Below, in pieces: positions 24,625 through 31,710 of a stretch of DNA of 33,325 nt. Position 1 is the first letter of the stretch. Every line of letters starts with the position of its first letter. The notes under the pieces were generated by a model. The model saw nothing but the letters and a program-made list of their open reading frames with translations. It was not told the origin of the DNA and did no database searches. This stretch comes from a virus. The stretch covers positions 1-33,325 of the IMG/VR virus record IMGVR_UViG_3300011258_000882; one strand, given 5' to 3'. The position numbers and the translations under genes are program-made.

Positions 24625-26622
24625 ATGGCACCCAAAAACCCAAAACAAGGCAAGAACCCAGCTAACAGAGACTCTCAGTTATTTCAGTCTCTTACTCGGC
24701 TATTCTCAGGACCTATTGTTAGTTACAGATCTGAATCTGGTCGTAAGATTCGCAGACAGCATCTTGACAAATACTCTACTAGGTTCAAAACTGCGTCAGG
24801 GCAGCAGTTCAAGAAGCAGTCCTATAACCCTCTAGATACGATCGCAGCGAACGCTATCGCAAACCAGAGGCGTTCAGAGCGCTACATAGACTTCGATCAA
24901 ATGGAATACATGCCAGAGCTAGCTTCTGCTCTCGACATCTACGCAGATGAGATGACCACATTCTCTGCCCTATCTCCAATGCTAAACATCAAGTGCCGCA
25001 ACGACGAAATCAAAGCAGTCTTGAACATCCTTTACCATAAGATTATGAACATCGAACACAATCTTTTCGGTTGGTGCCGAACGATGTGTAAGTATGGTGA
25101 CTTCATCTTATACCTAGACATTGACGACAACGAGGGAATCCAATCAACGATCGCTATTCCTCTACAAGAAGTTGAGAGACTAGAGGGGCTAGACGCCACA
25201 AACCCAAACTACGTTCAATACCAGTGGAACTCTGCTGGAATGACTTTTGAGAACTGGCAGGTTGCCCACTTCCGCATTCTTGGAAATGATAAGTATGCTC
25301 CTTACGGAACTTCTGTTTTGGAGCCCGTCCGCCGCATTTGGCGTCAGCTTACTCTTATGGAAGATGCGATGATGGCTTACCGCATTGTTCGCTCTTCCGA
25401 GCGTAAGGTTTTCAAAATCGATGTCGGTGCTGTTCCTCCACAAGAGGTTGAGCAGTTTATGCAAAAGATTGTGTCCCAGCTAAAAAGACACTCTATTGTA
25501 AACAAAGACACTGGGCGCGTTGATCTTCGCTACAACCCAATGTCTATTGAAGAGGACTACTACATCCCAGTTCGTGCTGGTTCTGTGACCGACATCCAAA
25601 ACCTTGGCGGTGGACAAAACACTACAGCGATTGACGATGTGAAGTATCTCCGCGACAAAATGTTCTCTGGAATCAAGATCCCACAGGCTTACCTCACTAT
25701 GGGTGACGGCGCACAAGAAGATAAAACAACACTAGCCACGAAAGACATTCGTTTCGCTCGCACCATCCAGCGCCTACAGCGCTCTATGATTCACGAGCTA
25801 GAAAAGGTCGGCATCATCCACCTTTACACTCTAGGCTACAGAGGAGAAGATCTCTTAAACTTCAAGCTTGCTCTAAATAACCCAAGCAAGATTGCGGAAC
25901 TACAAGAGTTGGAGCATTGGAAGACCAAGTTCGACATAGCAGCATCAGCAACAGAGGGTTACTTCTCTCGCCGCTGGGTTGCCGACAACATTTTTGGAAT
26001 GTCTCACGAAGAGTTCCTACGCAACCAACGCGAACAATACTACGATCGCAAACACGACACAGCCCTTGAGGGTGTCGCTGAAGCCGCCGCAGGCGGTGAC
26101 GGTGGCGGCGGGGAAGCAGGCGGACTCGATCTTGGTGGCGGTGAAGGTGGTTTAGATCTCGGCGGCGACGAAGGCGGTGGCGATCTAGATCTTGGTGGAG
26201 ACGAGGGTGGCGCTGATGCTGGCGGTGAAGACGAGAGCGCACTCTTAGCAGCACCTCCGGGTTCTCGCAACTCGCCTCGTCTAGCCAAGTCCCTTGGTAA
26301 GCGTGCGAGAGCAGGCAAGAAATATGTAACCAAAGGCTCTAAAGGCAAAGCTTACCAAAAAGTAGCGACCGATAAGAGACCCCAAGGCGCTAGAACTCGC
26401 AATTATGCCAGCGTCCCGACCCCCGAAATGAACACCTACAGAACCAATAATCTTGGTGGCTCAGAACTAAGATCTCTCGCCAGGGGCATTTATGAAGAGC
26501 AAGACCCTAATTACTTGCGAGACCACGAAGAAGAGCAGGCTCTTCTTGAGGTCAACCATTCAGTAAAGATGCTCATTGAGAGTTTGGAAACTAAGATAAC
26601 GGAGAACAACAATGAAGAATAG
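24625..26622 (+). CDS. Portal protein (T4 gp20-like)
   Basis: 665 aa, the dodecameric head vertex through which DNA enters. The family-type core includes YMPELASALDIYADEMT, the QVAHFRI strand and the region around DIQNLGGGQNTTAIDDVKYL, typical of gp20 relatives. It is longer than T4 gp20 (524 aa) because of a Gly/Asp/Leu-rich insert at about 483-540 built of GGLDLGG-like units and a charged C-terminal extension. It lies between the terminase and head assembly genes, and its end overlaps the next gene by 11 nt. Confidence 0.92.
   Translation: MAPKNPKQGKNPANRDSQLFQSLTRLFSGPIVSYRSESGRKIRRQHLDKYSTRFKTASGQQFKKQSYNPLDTIAANAIANQRRSERYIDFDQMEYMPELASALDIYADEMTTFSALSPMLNIKCRNDEIKAVLNILYHKIMNIEHNLFGWCRTMCKYGDFILYLDIDDNEGIQSTIAIPLQEVERLEGLDATNPNYVQYQWNSAGMTFENWQVAHFRILGNDKYAPYGTSVLEPVRRIWRQLTLMEDAMMAYRIVRSSERKVFKIDVGAVPPQEVEQFMQKIVSQLKRHSIVNKDTGRVDLRYNPMSIEEDYYIPVRAGSVTDIQNLGGGQNTTAIDDVKYLRDKMFSGIKIPQAYLTMGDGAQEDKTTLATKDIRFARTIQRLQRSMIHELEKVGIIHLYTLGYRGEDLLNFKLALNNPSKIAELQELEHWKTKFDIAASATEGYFSRRWVADNIFGMSHEEFLRNQREQYYDRKHDTALEGVAEAAAGGDGGGGEAGGLDLGGGEGGLDLGGDEGGGDLDLGGDEGGADAGGEDESALLAAPPGSRNSPRLAKSLGKRARAGKKYVTKGSKGKAYQKVATDKRPQGARTRNYASVPTPEMNTYRTNNLGGSELRSLARGIYEEQDPNYLRDHEEEQALLEVNHSVKMLIESLETKITENNNEE
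26071..26240 (+). repeat. Low-complexity Gly/Asp/Leu repeat in portal gene
   Basis: Imperfect short repeats encoding GGLDLGG and GGDEGG units (portal residues about 483-540). Strand-biased G/C composition creates a spurious Pro/Ser-rich open frame on the opposite strand. Confidence 0.75.
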
Positions 26623-27442
26623 ACACAACAAGAAGCGCAACACGGCTTTTGTTTTTGAGGCTCTCGCTCGCGAAGCTACCGTAGCAATCATAAAGGGAGA
26701 CAACGAGAGAAAAGAAAAAGTTGTCTCTATCGTGCGTAAGCACTTCACCACCGATTCTCTGTTAAAGAAGGACTTGGAATGCTATCGCTCTCTTTACGAA
26801 AACCAAGATCTTGACGAGCCCACCAGCAAAAAGATTATGGAAGCGGCGATGGCTGCTAAGCGTCTCATCGACGCAGATGGTTTGTTCAAGCAGCAGACAG
26901 CAGTCATAAACGACATAAATAAAGACTTGAGCCCAGACACATTCAACAACTTTGTCCCGAACTACAAGTCACTAGCAACGATTGCTAAGATGTTTAACAC
27001 AAACTCTCCAAAGCAATCTGTTATGCTTGAGACAAGAATAGTAGAAGGAATGACCGGCAAGCTTGAAGAGCAAGTGATGGCTCCCATTGACTCTATTACC
27101 TTTTCTACTTTTACAAAGAAGTTCAACGAAAAATACGGAAGCTCCCTGCTAGAAGAGCAGAAGAACCTTCTTAACAATTACATTTCATCATTCTCTCAGG
27201 ATGATCTTGAAGCAAAAATCTACTTCAACAGAGAACTCGGCAGACTAAAACAGTCACTATCCGAAGCTACAAAGGTAGAAGAGATCGCCAATGATCCAGA
27301 GATGCTCAAGAAAACACAAGCCGTAAGAGAAAGACTTGAGACTCTATCAAAAGAAACAAGTCTAAACGAGTCTACCCTACTGACCATTATGAAAACACAG
27401 CAGTTAGTAAAGGAAATCCACGACGATGCCGATCACAGTTAG
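26612..27442 (+). CDS. Conserved-type head-region protein, unknown function
   Basis: 276 aa, predominantly helical and charged. The start NKKRNTAFVFEALAREATVA resembles an unassigned protein I recall near portal genes of marine myoviruses. There is no enzymatic motif, signal peptide or membrane segment. It overlaps the portal gene by 11 nt and the next gene by 17 nt. In T4 this position holds small prohead core genes (67, 68), so a core or scaffold role is possible but not shown. Confidence 0.7.
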   Translation: MKNRHNKKRNTAFVFEALAREATVAIIKGDNERKEKVVSIVRKHFTTDSLLKKDLECYRSLYENQDLDEPTSKKIMEAAMAAKRLIDADGLFKQQTAVINDINKDLSPDTFNNFVPNYKSLATIAKMFNTNSPKQSVMLETRIVEGMTGKLEEQVMAPIDSITFSTFTKKFNEKYGSSLLEEQKNLLNNYISSFSQDDLEAKIYFNRELGRLKQSLSEATKVEEIANDPEMLKKTQAVRERLETLSKETSLNESTLLTIMKTQQLVKEIHDDADHS

Positions 27443-28001
27443 AATTGTCCCAATCCCAGAGCCGATAAAGGTTACGATAAAGCCGAAAGCTCCACCCCCC
27501 ACGGTAACGCTAGAACTAGACATTCGCAAATCCCTGAGTGGTGACCTAATGATCTTCGACCACGGAGACCTAGACATCGTACTTTCTGGAAAAGACAAGA
27601 AGATCACTGCCTTTCCAAAGCAGACTATGACCGACTTTACCTACGGCGCACAAAACAGACTATTCGCCCATCTTGCTCGCAAAGGCATTATTATTCCTGA
27701 ATCAATCCAGGGCGGCTCTTATTACGGAGCGATGGAAGCCAAGCTACAAGAAGCTGCTGACGGCAAACTAAACGCTGCTAAGTTTGCTCTTGTAAACATT
27801 GAGAGATTCATCAAAGAAGAGAAGCCCTACTACGATAATGTTGAAGCGGTGGTCTCCGGCGTTGATGATGAATTCACAGATCCAGACAAGACCGATTCAA
27901 CAGAACTCGGTGAAGTCCCACAGCGCGACGAGCAGGGCTCTATTCGACCCGGCTATGGTCCCAATAATGGCTACGCCATGTCTTACATGTACACAGTATA
28001 G
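27426..28001 (+). CDS. Head-region hypothetical protein with Pro-rich N-terminus
   Basis: 191 aa. Residues 3-27 alternate Pro and Val/Ile/Lys (ITVRIVPIPEPIKVTIKPKA), suggesting an extended arm; the rest is a mixed alpha/beta domain containing HGDLDIVLSGKDKKITAFPK and ending in a Gly/Tyr/Asn-rich tail. No known motif. It overlaps the previous gene by 17 nt, with an AGGA ribosome site inside that gene. A neck or head-completion protein is plausible by position only. Confidence 0.65.
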   Translation: MPITVRIVPIPEPIKVTIKPKAPPPTVTLELDIRKSLSGDLMIFDHGDLDIVLSGKDKKITAFPKQTMTDFTYGAQNRLFAHLARKGIIIPESIQGGSYYGAMEAKLQEAADGKLNAAKFALVNIERFIKEEKPYYDNVEAVVSGVDDEFTDPDKTDSTELGEVPQRDEQGSIRPGYGPNNGYAMSYMYTV

Positions 28002-28009
28002 GAGTTCAG

Positions 28010-28351
28010 ATGGAACTATTATTATTCGTCTTGATAGCCTACGGACTAACACAAATTTTAGTCTATAGCGACATGCCCATAATAAAAAAACTAAGACCTC
28101 ACAAGGAGTCCTACCGGGGCTACGGCAAGGTTTTCCACTGCCCCATGTGTATGGGATTCCACGTCGGTTGGTTTTTGCTCCTGCTTTCTCCTTGGACCGA
28201 ACTATTTACGTTTGACGCTACAATAGTCAATGCTTTTCTATTTGGTTGTCTCTCATCTGCTACTTCCTATGTTTTAAACATGGTGTTTTCAGATGAAGGA
28301 ATTCAAATAAAGCATAATTATAAGCACGACAATTTTTTCACAGAGGAATAA
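28010..28351 (+). CDS. Small membrane protein with CPMC motif (DUF1360-like)
   Basis: 113 aa with an N-terminal hydrophobic segment, a central FHCPMCMGFHVGWFLLLL and a further hydrophobic segment (about 73-95). A CxxC followed by a Trp-containing membrane helix is the hallmark I recall for DUF1360-type membrane proteins, function unknown. The ribosome site AGGAG is well placed before the ATG. A membrane protein inside the head cassette is unusual; it might act in assembly at the membrane or simply be a passenger. Confidence 0.65.
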   Translation: MELLLFVLIAYGLTQILVYSDMPIIKKLRPHKESYRGYGKVFHCPMCMGFHVGWFLLLLSPWTELFTFDATIVNAFLFGCLSSATSYVLNMVFSDEGIQIKHNYKHDNFFTEE

Positions 28352-28354
28352 AAA

Positions 28355-28738
28355 ATGAAAATTACAAAAAACAGACTTAAGCAGATTATCAAAGAAGAAC
28401 TAGAATCAGTTATTAACGAAAACGAGGGAAGACCAGTGCTTGCATTGTTTGTGATTAAAAAACCTGAGCCTGAGATTCCTGGCGCAAGTGTTGGCGATCT
28501 TGTTGTTCTCAACAAGCAAACTACCGGACAAGATGGTAAAAAGTATGCAAGATATTCTGTTTATAAAAAAGGGCAAAAAGTTAGATATAAATCCCCATCC
28601 GGCGACGAAAGAGTAATGTCAATTCCTGATGATATAGCATATGGCTATGCAAAGACTGCACTAAATGGTGGCATGTCTGGTGAAAGTTACGTTGTTGAAA
28701 TGGAAAAACTAGGAAAACATCCTGGGCAACATGCATGA
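28355..28738 (+). CDS. Tagged small protein, putative capsid cargo
   Basis: 127 aa. It starts with the canonical tag MKITKNRLKQIIKEELESVI, nearly identical to that at 19244, followed by NENEG. The remaining domain is small and probably beta-rich (VGDLVVLNKQ, YARYSVYKKGQKV), resembling a KOW/SH3-like barrel in texture only. The ribosome site AGAGGAA precedes it. After its TGA the same frame stays open for 24 more sense codons to a TAA at 28811-28813, so the C-terminus may have been longer in an ancestor or be extended by readthrough. Function unknown. Confidence 0.65.
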   Translation: MKITKNRLKQIIKEELESVINENEGRPVLALFVIKKPEPEIPGASVGDLVVLNKQTTGQDGKKYARYSVYKKGQKVRYKSPSGDERVMSIPDDIAYGYAKTALNGGMSGESYVVEMEKLGKHPGQHA

Positions 28739-28800
28739 ACAACTTTCTACTATCTAAATGGGGACTACAACCAGTCCGTCGTTGCTGTAAAGGAAGCTAA
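28735..28800 (+). CDS. Possible 21-aa micro-ORF
   Basis: The ATG overlaps the preceding TGA as ATGA, the coupling used repeatedly in this genome, and 21 codons follow (MNNFLLSKWGLQPVRRCCKG and onward) to a TAA at 28798-28800. Codon use is compatible with neighbours, but the region also reads sensibly in the frame of the preceding gene, so this call is tentative. Confidence 0.25.
   Translation: MNNFLLSKWGLQPVRRCCKGS
28762..28777 (+). repeat. Hairpin 1 in 96-bp gap
   Basis: GGACT and AGTCC are complementary around a 6-nt loop. With the hairpin at 28806-28820 it gives the gap two small stems; neither has a T run, so a terminator is not supported. Confidence 0.35.
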
Positions 28801-28805
28801 CTCAC

Positions 28806-28820
28806 GCGGGTAATGCCCGC
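28806..28820 (+). repeat. Hairpin 2 upstream of tagged gene
   Basis: GCGGG and CCCGC form a 5-bp GC-only stem with the loop TAATG, ending 3 nt before the AAAGGA ribosome site of the gene at 28835. It could affect ribosome loading or act as an RNA-processing site. Confidence 0.4.
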
Positions 28821-28834
28821 ATAAAGGAATACAA

Positions 28835-29314
28835 ATGAAACTTACAGAATCCAAATTACAAGAACTAGTTCTTGAAGAACTTGAATTAATGGTCGAAAAT
28901 GGAGAGCTTGATGAAGGCTTCCTCGATCGCCTAAAAGCCCGCGCAGCAGGCGCAGGAGAGAAATTAAAAGGTTCCGCCAAGAGTGCTGTTCAGCGCGGTG
29001 TTGGAGCAGTGCAGGGGGCAATCGGAGATAAGGGCGATGCCGAGAGGACTAGAAGGAAAGCCCAACTTACTAAGTATGCCTCTGGGCAAGCAGCAACAAA
29101 TAAGCAAGCTTTAAGTGTAATGAAATCTTATGCAAAGAAAACTGATAAATTAAAAAAAGCTACTGGTAAGGTTTTGAAAGAACTAATGAATGACTTGAGA
29201 AAATTAGGTCTGGAAACAGAGGATTTAAACGAATTGCAAGATAACATAGCTGTAATTATTAGAATCTTGCATTCATTAACAAACCAACTCAAGACAGGTA
29301 AGCTTGGATACTAA
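28835..29314 (+). CDS. Tagged basic internal-type protein
   Basis: 159 aa. The tag helix MKLTESKLQELVLEELELMV is followed by LDE|G at residues 25-28, a T4 gp21-type cleavage site, and then GFLDRLKARAAGAGEKLKGS, a basic Ala/Gly/Lys-rich region. The mature part is strongly basic and helical, like T4 internal head proteins or prohead core components that bind DNA. It lies immediately upstream of the protease gene, as core genes do in T4. I infer a packaged or core protein processed during maturation. Confidence 0.72.
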   Translation: MKLTESKLQELVLEELELMVENGELDEGFLDRLKARAAGAGEKLKGSAKSAVQRGVGAVQGAIGDKGDAERTRRKAQLTKYASGQAATNKQALSVMKSYAKKTDKLKKATGKVLKELMNDLRKLGLETEDLNELQDNIAVIIRILHSLTNQLKTGKLGY

Positions 29315-29315
29315 A

Positions 29316-29915
29316 ATGAAACTACTACGAGAATACTACGAACTATGTGAAGGCGGCGTCTGTAAAGATCTGCTAACAGAAGACGAGAAGCGTTTTGTTG
29401 AGGGAGGCGGAATGATGCTGACTGGTAAACTGCAAGAAGCAGATGTCCAGAACGGCAATGGTCGCGTCTATCCGCACAAGGTTTTGATGCGAGAGGTCGA
29501 GAACTACAAGAAGCTCGTAAAAGAAAAAAGAGCACTTGGCGAACTAGACCATCCTGATGATTCAGTCATCAACCTAAAGAACGCTTCACACATGGTTACA
29601 GACATTTGGATGGAAGACAAGGCTGTTATGGGCAAAGTCAAAGTTCTAAACACAGACGCAGGCAAGACCCTGCGCGCCCTCGTAGAAGATGGCGTCAAGC
29701 TAGGCATCTCTTCTCGCGGGATGGGTTCAGTCTCAGAAGGCGCAGGAAAAGTTATAGTCCAAGAAGACTTCCAGCTTATCTGCTTTGACTTCGTGTCTGA
29801 GCCTTCAACTCCAAATGCTTTTATGATGCGAGAAGCAAAAGAGTTCAACAACAAAGTCTTTACAAAAGCAGATCGCATTAACAGATTACTCAACGAAGTA
29901 TTGAAGGAACAATGA
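29316..29915 (+). CDS. Prohead core protease (T4 gp21-like)
   Basis: 199 aa serine protease that matures the prohead. Family motifs: LTGKLQEADVQNGNGRVYP near the N-terminus, GELDHP with H79, LGISSRG with S132/S133, and a conserved FVSEPSTPNAFM. The N-terminus MKLLREYYELCE|GG contains its own LxE|G site at residues 10-13, consistent with self-cleavage. The ATG at 29316 is preferred over an in-frame TTG at 29304 because AGGTAAG at about 29296 is better spaced for it. It overlaps the next gene as ATGA. Confidence 0.9.
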   Translation: MKLLREYYELCEGGVCKDLLTEDEKRFVEGGGMMLTGKLQEADVQNGNGRVYPHKVLMREVENYKKLVKEKRALGELDHPDDSVINLKNASHMVTDIWMEDKAVMGKVKVLNTDAGKTLRALVEDGVKLGISSRGMGSVSEGAGKVIVQEDFQLICFDFVSEPSTPNAFMMREAKEFNNKVFTKADRINRLLNEVLKEQ

Positions 29916-30343
29916 ACAAAGCTCAGCTTAAAAAACTAATCAAACCAGTCGTAAAAGAGTGCATCCAAGAAGTCCTCATAGAAGAGGGTCTTCTTACAGA
30001 GGTCGTATCTCAGGTCACTGCTGGCTTGGCTAAACAACCAATTGTCGAGAACACACCAAAGAAAACAACCGACAACCTATTTAATGAAGACTTGCAAATG
30101 CAGCGTAAGTCCCGAGAGACGAATAAGAAACTACAAGAGCATCGCAGAAAGCTACTGGACTCAATTGGCAATGATGCCTACAACGGAGTTGATCTGTTTG
30201 AAGGCACAGAGCCTATGAAACAATCAGGGACTCCCGGTCAGGCACACAAGTCAAGTGTCCTCGGCGACGATCCTAGTGATGCAGGCGTAGACATCAGTTC
30301 TATCATGGGAAATGCAGGCAAAATCTGGCAAGCTATTAAATAG
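29912..30343 (+). CDS. Tagged small helical protein in scaffold position
   Basis: 143 aa. MNKAQLKKLIKPVVKECIQE is a variant of the tag helix, followed by IEE|G at residues 23-26, fitting the protease consensus. The centre is helical and charged (RKSRETNKKLQEHRRKLLDS) and the C-terminus is short and apolar. T4 places the scaffold gene 22 directly after the protease gene, so this may be a scaffold or core component, though it is much shorter than gp22. The ATGA overlap with the protease gene supports coordinated synthesis. Confidence 0.65.
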   Translation: MNKAQLKKLIKPVVKECIQEVLIEEGLLTEVVSQVTAGLAKQPIVENTPKKTTDNLFNEDLQMQRKSRETNKKLQEHRRKLLDSIGNDAYNGVDLFEGTEPMKQSGTPGQAHKSSVLGDDPSDAGVDISSIMGNAGKIWQAIK

Positions 30344-30351
30344 GATTTAAA

Positions 30352-30600
30352 ATGAGCAAAAGAAGAGGTTCAAACGTTGTCGTAAAGGCAAGAGAGTGTC
30401 GCGGTAATCACGACAAGATGATTCGTAAGTTCATCAAGAAGTGCAAGAAAGCCAAGATCATTGAACAGATCAGAGACAGAAGATACTTTAAGAAACCATC
30501 TGATGAAAAGCGCCATGCAAAGCAGGCTGCTATTCGTAGGCAGAAGCGAGACATCGTTAAGCAAAAGGCTAAAGAAGCCAGCCGCGAAAGAAATAGATAA
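30352..30600 (+). CDS. rpsU: Ribosomal protein bS21 homologue
   Basis: 82 aa, very basic. From residue 9 it aligns with bacterial bS21: VVKAREC, then RKFIKKCKKAKIIEQIRDRR, YFKKPSDEKR and AKQAAIRRQKRD, matching the E. coli pattern of KVRE, RRFKRSCEKAG, EVRRRE, EKPTTERKRAK and ASAVKR. bS21 sits near the anti-Shine-Dalgarno end of 16S rRNA on the 30S subunit and affects initiation. Phage bS21 genes are known from marine and huge phages, where replacing the host protein to favour phage mRNAs has been proposed. Its place among head genes suggests late expression. Confidence 0.88.
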   Translation: MSKRRGSNVVVKARECRGNHDKMIRKFIKKCKKAKIIEQIRDRRYFKKPSDEKRHAKQAAIRRQKRDIVKQKAKEASRERNR

Positions 30601-30601
30601 G

Positions 30602-30609
30602 ACTATTTA
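30602..30609 (+). promoter_or_regulatory. Recurring ACTATTTA intergenic motif, copy D
   Basis: ACTATTTACTTACGA begins 1 nt after the bS21 stop and the core lies 30 nt before the ATG at 30640. Fourth of five gap copies; it marks the switch from head genes to fibre-like genes. A TTACGAC string follows here and recurs in the gap before 33005. Confidence 0.4.
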
Positions 30610-30639
30610 CTTACGACTATGTAAAAACGGAGGTTTCTT

Positions 30640-31059
30640 ATGTCTAACTTTATCAAGTCCTACCAAGCGAATGTAGGACTAAACCACGCACCAGCTTATC
30701 AGGTTTCGGGACAGCCATTTGCTAGTGGCTCTATGGATGCTACTACTGGCACACCAGTAAAGATTGAATTTCCCCATGTAACAAGATGGGTTGAGATTGT
30801 GAATCATGCCGGAAGCGGACACTTAACAGCTTCTTTTTCCGAAGCTGGACTGTCGAGCGGAAACCACTTTAAAGTGAATAATGATAGTGGCTCGGGCAAA
30901 GGAACAAACAGAAGCGGAGTCCTTGAGCTTAAAGTTTCTGAAATGTGGTTTACCGGCTCTGCTAACTTTGACGTTGTTGCTGGACTAACCTCTATCCCTG
31001 CTTCTCGCACCACAACCGCTGACGGCACAAGCTGGTCAGGTTCCGCCGGGGTGGGCTGA
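30640..31059 (+). CDS. Small beta-rich virion protein
   Basis: 139 aa, Gly/Ser/Thr-rich, apparently one beta domain with alternating strands (VTRWVEIVNHAGSGHLTASF). No signal peptide, cysteine or catalytic motif. It has a strong CGGAGG ribosome site and stands first after an ACTATTTA gap, suggesting an abundant product. A head-decoration or fibre-base protein is likely; the sequence does not decide. Confidence 0.7.
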   Translation: MSNFIKSYQANVGLNHAPAYQVSGQPFASGSMDATTGTPVKIEFPHVTRWVEIVNHAGSGHLTASFSEAGLSSGNHFKVNNDSGSGKGTNRSGVLELKVSEMWFTGSANFDVVAGLTSIPASRTTTADGTSWSGSAGVG

Positions 31060-31062
31060 TAG

Positions 31063-31695
31063 ATGGCTCAGTTTGGTTGGGCATACGTCAATTGTGATGA
31101 TTCTAATCTTGGTGCCAACATGGGCATTAGGTATGTTTCTGGTTCTGCCGTAACTGCATCGTCTACTTTTATTTATGATGTAGACAATAACAAAGTTACC
31201 CTAGACGGAGACATCGAGATCAACGGCACTGTAACTGCTAGTTTCTTTGTCATTGATCACACAGAAGTCCTATCTGGCTCTACCATTTTTGGTAACACAA
31301 CTGATGACACCCACCAAATAACTGGCTCCTTGTTTGTTGGAGCCTCCGCTAGTGCTCCTGTCTTCAGGGTTGATCCTTACACAAGCCAGTCGGTTACGAC
31401 AGGCTTTAGAGTGGCTTATCAGTCGGTTACGGCATCTGGTGTCACATCATCAAACTCTAACTACATTATTGGAGTGGGTGGCAGCACTACTCTGGAGTTT
31501 AGAATTCATTCAGCCTCAGTGGCTGGTGCCGGCGGAATTCTGTTAGTGAAAGATGAATCAACTTCTCGATCGGGCCCAATCACCCTCTCGGCCTCCAGCG
31601 GAGATACAATTGATGGTGCCACATCTTATGAGATTTCTGGCTCTAGCCCTGCTATCTCGCTTTACTCCAACGGCTCAAATTGGTTTGTATTCTAA
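31063..31695 (+). CDS. Fibre-like virion protein, module paralogue of next gene
   Basis: 210 aa. Its central block (IDHTEVLSGSTIFGNTTDD, then TGSL) and C-terminal block (NYIIGVGG, then LLVKDES, ITLSASSGD, ISLYSNGSNWFVF) align in order with the last 180 residues of the protein at 31711. Such a C-terminal beta module is typical of phage fibre or tail-spike tips. It starts 3 nt after the previous stop. It is essentially a short form of the next protein lacking the tandem repeats. Confidence 0.75.
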   Translation: MAQFGWAYVNCDDSNLGANMGIRYVSGSAVTASSTFIYDVDNNKVTLDGDIEINGTVTASFFVIDHTEVLSGSTIFGNTTDDTHQITGSLFVGASASAPVFRVDPYTSQSVTTGFRVAYQSVTASGVTSSNSNYIIGVGGSTTLEFRIHSASVAGAGGILLVKDESTSRSGPITLSASSGDTIDGATSYEISGSSPAISLYSNGSNWFVF

Positions 31696-31710
31696 AATAG
31701 GAGATTTGTA

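Noticed and set aside
26040-26348. 102-aa Pro/Ser-rich - strand frame
   Set aside because: Mirror of the Gly-rich portal insert; its composition is explained by the GC-biased codons on the other strand.
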